DNA from: an uncultured Prevotellaceae bacterium
GTDB lineage: Bacteria; Bacteroidota; Bacteroidia; Bacteroidales; Bacteroidaceae
Length of the DNA stretch: 42,245 nucleotides
Reading direction: 5' to 3'
NCBI GenBank assembly: GCA_900318885.1
Contig: ONMN01000049.1
Coordinates: 1-42,245, forward strand
A program made the position numbers and the translations under genes. The notes under the pieces are model-generated. The model saw only the letters and a list, made by a program, of their open reading frames with translations, was not told the origin of the DNA and ran no database searches. Positions 25,246 through 32,910 of this stretch are shown one piece after another. Each line of letters opens with the position of its first letter. The stretch's first letter is position 1.

Positions 25246-27996
25246 ATGGCAAAGAAACTGCAACTTGGCTATAGGGAAATAGAGCAACGGTTAGTGGATT
25301 CGTTCAGTAAGAACGTAAACCCAGCAGAAGTGGGCTACAAACTGCTCTATTCCTTTGGCAAAAGCGAACGCGACATTGAGCGTTACAAGGAAGGTAAAGG
25401 CATATTGAAAACCTTTGATGGCTTGCTCATCAAGGGTCTGTTCTGTTATCAGCCTGTTAGCATGTTTGGCTTGACAAGCCAATTAGAAGAACTGAAAAAG
25501 AATCCGCAGATTATCAAGGCTGCCCCTAAGATTATTGCCGTGAGTGATGGTAAATCGATATTGGCCTACGACCTGCGTGAGAAGGATACCTACGAGAACC
25601 AACTGGAGCGACTGCCCTCTGACTTTGCTTTCTTCTATCCGCTGATGGATGTAGAGCGTGTTCACTATGTGGAAGAGAGCCCTGCCGACATGAAAGCAGC
25701 TGAGAAATTAGCCAAGTTGCATGATGAGTTGCGTTCCTATAACGAATTCCGTAGCGATGATGATTTGCACGACTTGAATCTTTTTATCAGTCGTCTGTTG
25801 TTCTGTTTCTTTGCTGAAGATACAGGTATCTTTGAGGAAAACCTCTTTACTTCCAGCATCCAACGATATACCAAGGATGACGGCTCAGACCTCTCAGACT
25901 ATCTCGCGCACACCTTTAATATCATGGATGTCTCGTTGCGCAGTCGTGAAACGCTGAGCATCATTAAGCAGTTCCCCTACGTGAATGGTGGTCTGTTCTC
26001 CAAACATATTCAAATACCCAAGATGGGCGCCAAGGCCCGCAGAATTATTATTGAATGTGGCGAATTGGACTGGAAGGACATCAATCCGGACATCTTCGGT
26101 TCGATGATTCAGGCTGTGGTTAATCCTGAGGAGCGAGCTAACCAAGGCATGCACTACACCAGCGTGCCTAATATTATGAAGGTGATCAACCCGCTATTTT
26201 TGGATGAACTGCGAGGCGAGTATAACAAACTGAACGAGGAGTACGAGCAGTTGCTGCAGATGAAGAAGATTGGGGCTATTAAGGAATCGGAGTTTTATGC
26301 AGGTTGTCGTCCTATCTCAAAAAAATGTCAGGCGTTGTTGGCTCGTATGAGCAAAATGAAATTCTTCGACCCTGCTTGTGGTAGCGGAAACTTCTTGATT
26401 ATCACCTACAAATGTCTGCGATTCTTAGAGATGGATATTCTGGCATTGCAGCAGAAGTGCCAAGGTGATACACAGTCGATGTTTGTGGATGCAAGTGTGA
26501 TCACGCTCGATCAGTTTTATGGTATCGAGTTGCTCGACTTCCCTCACGAGGTAGCGATGCTGTCACTTTGGTTGGCTGAGCATCAGATGAATACCAAACT
26601 GAACGAGAACTTTGGCGTAAATACCAAGGCGCTGCCATTAAAGAATATTACCCAGATCGTCTGTGGCAATGCATGTCGCATCGATTGGAATGAGGTTTGC
26701 CCGCATACCAAAGATGAAGAGGTCTATATCTTTGGTAATCCACCGTATTTGGGAGCACGTAATCAAAACAAGGAACAAAAGGAAGATATGAATATTGCAT
26801 TTGGTGATATTCAACATGGTGTATTAGATTACATATGTAGTTGGTTTTATAAAGCTTCTATATATTGTCGGAATAATAATTCATTTTTTGCTTTTGTGAG
26901 TACAAATTCTATCACTCAAGGTGTCCAAATACCGGTATTATGGGAACCAATATATGCATTAAATCTAGATATTATGTTTGCTTATACTACTTTCCCATGG
27001 TCAAACAATGCAAAGTATAATGCCGGAGTTTCTTGTGTTATTATTGGTGTAGGAAACAAGGATATAAAAAGAAAGAAAGTGATATATGATTCTAACAATA
27101 TTATGTTAGTTGATAAAATTAATCCAACAATTACTGGTAAGCAATCTGCACTTGTTAATTCTCAATCAAAAAGTATTTCTGGATTGAAACAAATGATAAA
27201 AGGTAGTTTACCTGCTGATGATAACAACCTTACGTTATATGATGTGGATAAAGAATCAATTGTAAATGAGTATCCATTTGCTGATAAATTCATCAAGAAC
27301 TTTGTTGGGGCTCAGGAATTGATAAACGGTGAGAGAAGATACTGTATTTGGGTTAATGATGCTGATTGCGAAGAGGCAATGCAGATTCTTCCGTTTGCTA
27401 AAAGATTTGAACAAGTTAAGCAAATGCGTTTAGGAAGCAAGAAAGAAGTTACCAGAAAATTAGCCTCGATACCTTACAAATTTGCTGAAGATAGACATAG
27501 AAATAGTGAGGCATTAGTAATTCCTGTTGTTTCATCTGAACGGAGAGAGTATATTCCTATGGGTTTTGTGCCTGAGGGGACAGTTGTTTATTATTCTGCT
27601 TTCGCAATATATAATGCAACGGCTATAGATTTTGGAATTATTGTATCAAGAATCCATATGTTATGGGTAAAAGTAACATCAGGAAAACTTGAATCACGTA
27701 TTCGCTACTCTGCCCAACTTTGCTACAACACTTTTCCCTTCCCCAAAGTCTCTGAAGACAAGAAAAAGGAAATTGAGGAGGCTGCAGAGAATGTGCTGAT
27801 TACGCGTGAGTATTATCCTGGAAGTACTTTGGCTGAGCTTTACGATCCCGATAAGATGCCACAGGATTTGCGTGAGGCACATGCAAAGCTGGATGACATC
27901 GTGGAGAGCTGCTATCCTGGCTATCCCTTTGCCTCAGACGAAGCCCGACTGGAATGTCTGTTTAAGCTCTACGAAAAGATGACATCTGCGAAATAA
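25246..27996 (+). CDS. MmeI-like (type IIL) adenine-specific DNA methyltransferase
   Basis: From ATG 25246 (MAKKLQLGYREIE) the protein has 916 aa, close to MmeI (919 aa), and this start avoids reading the structured leader; ATG 25066 would add 60 Arg-rich residues. Family order: N-terminal domain, helical spacer, gamma-class methyltransferase with motif I DPACGSGNFLI (from 375) and motif IV NPPY (from 498), target-recognition domain (about 500-800) and C-terminal helices. GIELLDFPHEVAMLSLWLAEHQMN and LDYICSWFYKAS are MmeI-family blocks. It should methylate adenine using S-adenosylmethionine. MmeI also cuts DNA through an N-terminal D-x9-ExK site; here the corresponding region reads FDGLLIKG (57-64) and no ExK is seen, so nuclease activity is probably absent. 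The recognition region is markedly more AT-rich than the rest. Confidence 0.88.
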   Translation: MAKKLQLGYREIEQRLVDSFSKNVNPAEVGYKLLYSFGKSERDIERYKEGKGILKTFDGLLIKGLFCYQPVSMFGLTSQLEELKKNPQIIKAAPKIIAVSDGKSILAYDLREKDTYENQLERLPSDFAFFYPLMDVERVHYVEESPADMKAAEKLAKLHDELRSYNEFRSDDDLHDLNLFISRLLFCFFAEDTGIFEENLFTSSIQRYTKDDGSDLSDYLAHTFNIMDVSLRSRETLSIIKQFPYVNGGLFSKHIQIPKMGAKARRIIIECGELDWKDINPDIFGSMIQAVVNPEERANQGMHYTSVPNIMKVINPLFLDELRGEYNKLNEEYEQLLQMKKIGAIKESEFYAGCRPISKKCQALLARMSKMKFFDPACGSGNFLIITYKCLRFLEMDILALQQKCQGDTQSMFVDASVITLDQFYGIELLDFPHEVAMLSLWLAEHQMNTKLNENFGVNTKALPLKNITQIVCGNACRIDWNEVCPHTKDEEVYIFGNPPYLGARNQNKEQKEDMNIAFGDIQHGVLDYICSWFYKASIYCRNNNSFFAFVSTNSITQGVQIPVLWEPIYALNLDIMFAYTTFPWSNNAKYNAGVSCVIIGVGNKDIKRKKVIYDSNNIMLVDKINPTITGKQSALVNSQSKSISGLKQMIKGSLPADDNNLTLYDVDKESIVNEYPFADKFIKNFVGAQELINGERRYCIWVNDADCEEAMQILPFAKRFEQVKQMRLGSKKEVTRKLASIPYKFAEDRHRNSEALVIPVVSSERREYIPMGFVPEGTVVYYSAFAIYNATAIDFGIIVSRIHMLWVKVTSGKLESRIRYSAQLCYNTFPFPKVSEDKKKEIEEAAENVLITREYYPGSTLAELYDPDKMPQDLREAHAKLDDIVESCYPGYPFASDEARLECLFKLYEKMTSAK

Positions 27997-28007
27997 CGGC
28001 AGAAAAA

Positions 28008-28039
28008 TTTGGAAGTTACAGATAAAGTCCGTATCTTTG
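28008..28039 (+). promoter_or_regulatory. Promoter of the small-protein pair
   Basis: TTTG (28008-28011), 20 bases, TATCTTTG (28032-28039). A 7-bp inverted repeat (CTTTGCA 28035-28041, TGCAAAG 28049-28055) overlaps the start site and lies just before ATG 28065. Confidence 0.7.
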
Positions 28040-28064
28040 CAGTGTAATTGCAAAGAAGTGAGTT

Positions 28065-28187
28065 ATGAAACTGACAAAGGAAGAAGCACTGAAGCGTTTT
28101 AAAAACGCACTGAATCGCAAGAAGGCTTGGGAAGAAAAGTTCGAAGCGAAATATGCTGATGTAACAAACTTGTACACAACAGCATAG
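28065..28187 (+). CDS. 40-residue basic helical peptide
   Basis: The small frame encodes 40 aa (begins MKLTKEEALKRFKNALNRKK) with a high content of Lys, Glu and Ala, predicted to be helical. It has its own consensus promoter 26 bases upstream and is followed at once by the DUF6169-like gene, which suggests it is a real leader peptide or small partner. No family is recognised. The gene ends in TAG GAG, and the GGAG could act as a ribosome binding site for ATG 28193. Confidence 0.5.
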   Translation: MKLTKEEALKRFKNALNRKKAWEEKFEAKYADVTNLYTTA

Positions 28188-28214
28188 GAGTGATGAACAA
28201 TCGATGGCGATTAT

Positions 28215-28634
28215 GTGTTTCAGACTGCCAAGGGCGTTATCTATGGCATTGGTTTTATCGAGAACGACCCTCTTGGAGGATGCGAAACTTATCAGTTGTC
28301 CATCAGTAACCAGAATAAACTCCATGCTTCATACGACCCAGATGTAAAGAACACCACACTTATTATTGTCGATGCGTTCTTCCGCGAGAACTTAGACGGC
28401 TTGCTTTATATGTGTGATACCAGTGATAGCCGTGAAGCTGCACGCAACCGACTGTTCTTGCGATGGTTTGAGGAATCTGCAGAACCAGAACGTTTTACAA
28501 TAAAGACGGCAAGTGCTGTGATAGAAGGGCAGGGGATATATGCTGCTATCATTGTTGAAAACCGGAACCCTATGGCCCAAGCAATTATTGATGACTTTGA
28601 ACTGACAGCAAAGATGCTGACAGAAGACAAATAA
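28215..28634 (+). CDS. DUF6169-like protein with an apparent start-region frameshift
   Basis: The 139-residue frame (GTG 28215) matches my memory of the DUF6169 family: GVIYGIGFIEN, a central TLIIVDAFFRENLDGLLYMCDTSD, then RNRLFLRWFEES and a final YAAIIVENRNPMAQAIIDDF. Function unknown; members often sit in accessory regions. In-frame codons before GTG read IDGDY but meet a stop at 28194 without an ATG. In the neighbouring frame ATG 28193 gives MNN. Removing one base near 28201 would join these as MNNDGDYVFQTAKG, a natural start for the family. So a one-base insertion or a sequencing error is likely, or translation begins at GTG 28215. Confidence 0.65.
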   Translation: MFQTAKGVIYGIGFIENDPLGGCETYQLSISNQNKLHASYDPDVKNTTLIIVDAFFRENLDGLLYMCDTSDSREAARNRLFLRWFEESAEPERFTIKTASAVIEGQGIYAAIIVENRNPMAQAIIDDFELTAKMLTEDK

Positions 28635-28655
28635 CAAAGCGCTACAAAACTAAGA

Positions 28656-28740
28656 ATTCGAAACGTCTCTTAAGCTTGGCCGCAGACAGACAAACGTAGA
28701 GAATATCTTTTGAGGAAAGGCGCTGAACTAAAGATATTCT
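28656..28740 (+). promoter_or_regulatory. Helicase leader: copy 2 of the 29-bp element plus a hairpin
   Basis: Copy 2 of the shared element lies at 28656-28684. It is followed by an 11-bp perfect hairpin, AGAATATCTTT (28700-28710) with AAAGATATTCT (28730-28740), which ends 3 bases before the helicase ATG. No consensus promoter lies in this gap, so the helicase is probably expressed by read-through, with translation controlled here. Confidence 0.6.
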
Positions 28741-28743
28741 GAC

Positions 28744-30762
28744 ATGCTAAAAACTGAAAACACGATTGTTGATATCAAGTATCAGCAGACAGGAACGGCT
28801 ACAGCCGTGAACCCATTGGGAATGCGTGAGATGCAGGCAATGGCCTACGAACATCGTAACAAACGTTTCCTGCTTATCAAGGCTCCTCCAGCATCAGGTA
28901 AGAGTCGTGCATTGATGTTTATTGCACTTGATAAGTTGCAGAATCAGGGACTTAAGAGAGTTGTGGTGGCTGTGCCTGAAAAGAGTATTGGCCGCTCGTT
29001 TAAGAACACCAATCTGACGAATGGTGGCTTTTTTGCCAATTGGTCCGTGCCAACGTATTTCAATCTGACGGATGTTAAGAACGAACAGGACAAGAAAGGT
29101 CGTTTTATAGAATTCTTCCGTCAGAATGGTGCGAAGATACTGGTTTGCGCCCATGCTACCCTGCGAAATGGCATGAAAGAACTGGAAGATGAGGCTTTTA
29201 ACGATACATTGTTGGCTATTGATGAGTTTCATCATACCAGTGCTGATGCTAATTCAAATCTTGGCGACGTGGTACGTCGAGTGATGAACAACTCTACTGG
29301 GCATATCGTGGCTATGACAGGAAGTTACTTCAGAGGCGATGGCGTGCCTGTGCTCAGAGCAGAAGATGAGGCTCGATTCTTCCCTGTAACCTATAATTAC
29401 TACCAGCAACTAAACGGCTACAAATATTTGAAGAACCTGATTTTGGGTTATCATTTCTATCATGGTTCGTATCTGGATCGTATTGGTGAAGTGCTCGATA
29501 CCACGAAGAAAACGATTATTCATATACCAAGTGTGAATGCACGTAGTTCAACGGGACTTGGCAAATATACGGAGACTGGCGAAATCATGAAAGTGATAGG
29601 TACTGTGGAGTCAAAAGATTATAATACAGGAATCTATCATGTAAGGACTGCTGATGGCAGACTGCTGAAGGTAGCAGACCTTGTGGAAGACGACCAGAAG
29701 GAACGCAATATGGTGCAAGGGTATCTGCAAAACATCAAGCATCGCGACGACGTGGATATCATTATTGCATTGGGTACAGCCAAGGAAGGATTTGACTGGC
29801 AGTGGTGCGAGATGTGTCTGACTGTTGGTGTTCGTGGCTCGCTGACTGAAGTGATACAGATTATTGGAAGATGTACGCGTGATTGTGAAGGGAAAGAAAC
29901 TGCCCGTTTTGTAAATCTGATTGCGATGCCAGATGCCGAGCAGGCAGAAGTAAAAGTGGCGGTGAATGACTTTTTGAAGGCAATTACCGCGTCGCTTTTG
30001 ATGGAACAAGTAATGGCGCCCAGTTGGAAGTTTAAAACCATTAAGGACGAAGACGACGGTAAAGGCGATTTGGCGCATACTATTGTTGTAGAAGGTCTGA
30101 AACCACTGTCAAGCGAAAAGACAAAGACGATTGTTGAAAGTCAACTTGACGATTTGAAGGCTGCTGTATTGCAGAACGACATGATGATCAAGGCATTGAG
30201 TGGTTCTACTACAGCAGAAACTATTACCCAACATATCATCCCAAAGATAATACGTGAACGTTATCCGGAGTTAACTGATGAAGAAATTGAGGAGGTGCGC
30301 CAGCGTTTGCTCCTCGACACCATCATTAAAGGCAATGATATTGTCAACGAGAAAGGTGAGCCAATTTCTTCGATACCAAACAGTGGCGATGATGAGGAAA
30401 AGAGTGAAGGAAACAGGCTGATAAAGATTACCAACAGGTTTATCAATATCGACCAGCTGAGTATTAACCTGATTGATACGATTAATCCCTTCCAACGTGC
30501 ATACGAAGTTATATCAAAATCTGTAGATGCAAAGACGTTGAAGTTGATTCAAGACACCATTGCTGAGCAGAAATATGATATGACCTTAGAACAGGCCATC
30601 ATTCTGTTCAAGGGTCCATTAAAAGAGTATGTGACAGCGCATGATGGAAAAATACCATCAATGGATGATCCAGATCCAAAAGTGAGGGAGTTGGCTGTGG
30701 CCTATGCGAAGATATTGAATCAGAAACGTCGCCAAATGAGTGGATTAGAAATAGGAGAGTAA
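28744..30762 (+). CDS. Superfamily 2 DEAD/DEAH-type helicase
   Basis: This 672-aa ATPase has Walker A APPASGKS (47-54), Walker B/motif II DEFH (160-163), motif III MTGSYF, and motif VI QIIGRCTR (from about 372), the order of superfamily 2 helicases related to restriction-enzyme translocases. GTAKEGFDWQWCEMCLTVG is the motif V region. The C-terminal third (about 430-672) is helical and charged, with no recognised domain, and could bind partners. It carries no nuclease motif. It sits between the methyltransferase module and the GIY-YIG nuclease and overlaps neither, with only three bases to the 75-aa gene. I infer that it is the motor of a restriction-like or defence complex. Confidence 0.88.
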   Translation: MLKTENTIVDIKYQQTGTATAVNPLGMREMQAMAYEHRNKRFLLIKAPPASGKSRALMFIALDKLQNQGLKRVVVAVPEKSIGRSFKNTNLTNGGFFANWSVPTYFNLTDVKNEQDKKGRFIEFFRQNGAKILVCAHATLRNGMKELEDEAFNDTLLAIDEFHHTSADANSNLGDVVRRVMNNSTGHIVAMTGSYFRGDGVPVLRAEDEARFFPVTYNYYQQLNGYKYLKNLILGYHFYHGSYLDRIGEVLDTTKKTIIHIPSVNARSSTGLGKYTETGEIMKVIGTVESKDYNTGIYHVRTADGRLLKVADLVEDDQKERNMVQGYLQNIKHRDDVDIIIALGTAKEGFDWQWCEMCLTVGVRGSLTEVIQIIGRCTRDCEGKETARFVNLIAMPDAEQAEVKVAVNDFLKAITASLLMEQVMAPSWKFKTIKDEDDGKGDLAHTIVVEGLKPLSSEKTKTIVESQLDDLKAAVLQNDMMIKALSGSTTAETITQHIIPKIIRERYPELTDEEIEEVRQRLLLDTIIKGNDIVNEKGEPISSIPNSGDDEEKSEGNRLIKITNRFINIDQLSINLIDTINPFQRAYEVISKSVDAKTLKLIQDTIAEQKYDMTLEQAIILFKGPLKEYVTAHDGKIPSMDDPDPKVRELAVAYAKILNQKRRQMSGLEIGE

Positions 30763-30765
30763 GGT

Positions 30766-30993
30766 ATGGATATTAAGAAAGAATTGCTTGAATTATTTGA
30801 TGACCCTTTGTTGGATGGCGCACGTCCTTTTGCTAAAGCCATTACTGCAGATGACAGAATCATGCAGAAGATTGCTGAGATAAAGGAATGGATAGCCCAA
30901 AATGGTCGTGAACCACAAAAGGATGGTAACTTGAAGGAGAAACTAATGTTCGCATCATTAACGACATTAAAAGAAAAGGGATTATGGACATAG
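30766..30993 (+). CDS. 75-residue protein sharing an N-terminal motif with the next gene
   Basis: This small protein starts MDIKKELLELFDDPLLDG, nearly the same as the next protein (MDIDKELEALFDDPLLNV). The rest (ADDRIMQKIAEIKEWIAQNGREP, then LKEKLMFASLTTLKEKGLW) looks like the small helical helicase-associated fold (Trp, G-R-x-P, then a Leu-rich helix). It starts 3 bases after the helicase stop and overlaps the nuclease gene by 10 bases (30984-30993), so translation is probably coupled. From memory, related GIY-YIG proteins carry such a segment at their own N-terminus, so this may be a split-off domain. Confidence 0.7.
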   Translation: MDIKKELLELFDDPLLDGARPFAKAITADDRIMQKIAEIKEWIAQNGREPQKDGNLKEKLMFASLTTLKEKGLWT

Positions 30994-32204
30994 ATAAAGA
31001 ATTGGAGGCATTGTTTGACGACCCATTGTTGAATGTTAGTGAGGAAGAAAAGAGTCTTTTCGATATTCCACAGGATATGCGAAAGGTAATTGCCAAGAAG
31101 AAAGCTGATTATGTGGCCCAACATAAACTCTGCGAGAACTTCGATGATTACAAGCCCTTATTTGCAAAGGTGCATCGTGAACTGAAACAAGGACTGCGTT
31201 CGTTGGTCAAAATTACCAAGACTGCTACGCTCGCTGAAGGTCGTTTCTATTTTGTTAGTGGGCAGATGCTGTTATTGGATAAGATTGGCGAATTGAAGAA
31301 AAGTAGTAACTTCCTTCCAGATGCAAGAACGCGTTGTGTCTATGAGAATGGTACTGAGTCTGACATCCTGTTACAAACACTTCGAAAGAACGTTGTGGGT
31401 GACGGATATGCAGTAACAGAATTACAGGAAGATGGAAATGGTAAGTTCTTTAGCAATTCGGATGTAACAGCAGATGACAAAGTGACGGGCTTTATTTATG
31501 TACTTAGTTCTTTATCGCAAGACCCTGCTATCAAAGAAGTAAAGCATCTCTATAAGATTGGATTCTCGACAAATAGTGTAGAGCAAAGAATAGCAAATGC
31601 AGAGAAAGAACCTACTTATTTGATGGCTCCAGTAAAAATACAAGCCAGCTATAAGGTAGTTAATGTGAATTCTCAGAAGTTTGAAGACTTGATACATCAG
31701 GTATTAAAGCCAGCTCAATTCCAAGTATCCGTATTCGATGATAAAGGTGTTGAACATCAGCCTCAAGAGTGGTTCGTAGTACCTCTGCCCGTCGTGGATG
31801 TCATTATCCAAAAAATCATGGATGGAAGTATTGTTGGATACACCTATAATCCTGAGCAAGAATGTTTGGAAAAACGAATAGTAAAGGAAAAATCCACATT
31901 CGATACCAAAGGCATGAAGGTTCTGACACTCAATATCAAGAAGATATACTTTGATGAGATTATGAGTGGGACGAAAAAGATAGAGTATCGAGAGTTAAAG
32001 CAAACCACGCTTAACAAATACACTTATTTGGATGAATCAGACGGTAAGCGCTATCTGCGTCGATATGATGCCATCCGCTTTTTTGTTGGCTATCATAAAG
32101 ACAGGGAGAGTGCATTGGTTCAGGTGAAGGATATTACTTACAATGAAGGAATCGTTGAATATCATTTGGGGTTGGTTTTGGAGAAAATAAACAATAACAA
32201 ATAA
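30984..32204 (+). CDS. GIY-YIG (T5orf172-type) nuclease with C-terminal ASCH domain
   Basis: This 406-aa protein has an N-terminal DDPLL segment, a helical spacer, a GIY-YIG domain (GFIYVL 169-174, LYKIGFS 189-195, Arg202, Glu234, EWF 262-264) and a C-terminal ASCH domain (about 311-400: KVLTLNIKKIYFDEIMSGTKKIEYRE cut by RYDAIRFF and the closing LVLEK). GIY-YIG domains cut DNA with a Tyr/Arg/Glu site; ASCH is a PUA-like fold that binds RNA or modified nucleotides. The pairing suggests a nuclease that senses a modified base, which is inference. It is the last gene of the helicase operon and would supply the cutting activity that the methyltransferase seems to lack. Confidence 0.82.
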   Translation: MDIDKELEALFDDPLLNVSEEEKSLFDIPQDMRKVIAKKKADYVAQHKLCENFDDYKPLFAKVHRELKQGLRSLVKITKTATLAEGRFYFVSGQMLLLDKIGELKKSSNFLPDARTRCVYENGTESDILLQTLRKNVVGDGYAVTELQEDGNGKFFSNSDVTADDKVTGFIYVLSSLSQDPAIKEVKHLYKIGFSTNSVEQRIANAEKEPTYLMAPVKIQASYKVVNVNSQKFEDLIHQVLKPAQFQVSVFDDKGVEHQPQEWFVVPLPVVDVIIQKIMDGSIVGYTYNPEQECLEKRIVKEKSTFDTKGMKVLTLNIKKIYFDEIMSGTKKIEYRELKQTTLNKYTYLDESDGKRYLRRYDAIRFFVGYHKDRESALVQVKDITYNEGIVEYHLGLVLEKINNNK

Positions 32205-32447
32205 AATTAATTATCTATTCTCTTGGGGAGTGCAATGATAAATAGAAGTGCATAACTTTCTAGATTAAAGTGCAATAATTTGTATTTGCTCCTACCAAAT
32301 ATGTGTTATTTTATTGATTGTAAGCAAGTTAGAGGAATTTTTGCCCCTACTTTGCTCCTACTTTCCTCCTACTTTGCTCCTATCTTGCCCCTACTAAACG
32401 CAAATGATATTACTGGAAAACAAAACGAGAAAGCAGGAATAGCTTTG

Positions 32448-32465
32448 AAATTCTCTAGAGAATTT
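32448..32465. repeat. 18-bp palindrome, left copy
   Basis: AAATTCTCTAGAGAATTT is a perfect palindrome. Its 16-bp core is repeated at 32514-32529, 65 bases away, within similar flanks (TTTGAA before, GGAG shortly after). It lies between the two iteron blocks. Confidence 0.85.
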
Positions 32466-32513
32466 GGAGCTTAAGTACGCACTAACGATTGCTAAGTGGC
32501 GAAGAAACGTTTG

Positions 32514-32529
32514 AATTCTCTAGAGAATT
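32514..32529. repeat. 16-bp palindrome at the iteron symmetry centre
   Basis: AATTCTCTAGAGAATT is a perfect palindrome centred at 32521.5, two bases from the dyad centre of the iteron array (32519.5). It looks like a binding site for a dimeric regulator or an initiation site. Confidence 0.85.
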
Positions 32530-32807
32530 GCGGAGAGAATGCGTATATAAAAACTTGAAAGCCAAGAGTATCAGATGAGCTAGGTGGGGGTAAAGAGGTG
32601 AAGAACTGCAGGAGTAAGACATTTGGGTGGTTGGTCGGTAGTTGGTAGTAGCAAAGTAGGGGCAAAGTAGGAGCAAAGTAGTAGTAAAGTAGGAGGAGAA
32701 AATTGTATAAGTTATAGAATAACAATGCGTTATCTCAATTTCGGTAGGGGCAAATCGGAAAAATTGAATTTGTTCTGCAAAATTCTTTTGATTTTGTTGC
32801 CAAAATA

Positions 32808-32839
32808 TTTGCAAAGGAGCAGAAAATTTTGTATCTTTG
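32808..32839 (+). promoter_or_regulatory. Promoter of the VapE-like gene
   Basis: TTTG (32808-32811), 20 bases, TATCTTTG (32832-32839). It lies 53 bases to the right of the last iteron, so proteins bound to the array could control it. The leader to ATG 32911 is about 65 bases and AT-rich. Confidence 0.75.
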
Positions 32840-32910
32840 CAATTCGTATAGAACCATAACGGAAATAACAACGGATAATAATCAATAACGTATAATAATA
32901 ACATAAAATA

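Larger units (their letters stand above)
32285..32754. repeat. Twelve 11-bp iteron-like repeats with exact dyad symmetry
   Basis: Consensus TTTGCTCCTAC. Five tandem units at 32340-32394 run on the plus strand and five at 32645-32699 on the minus strand, each exactly 11 bases. One outlying unit lies 55 bases outside each block (32285-32295 plus; 32744-32754 minus). Mirror pairs all share the centre 32519.5. Units vary mainly at bases 4-7 (GCTC, GCCC, CCTC, ACTA). Eleven bases is about one helical turn, so a protein could bind one DNA face. The spacers between outlier and block still match in inverted form at about half of positions. The remainder of 32205-32910 holds no gene; open frames here are made by the repeats. 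Confidence 0.92.

Noticed and set aside
32340-32699. CRISPR array
   Set aside because: The units are 11 bp with no spacers, the two blocks are inverted, and no cas gene is nearby.
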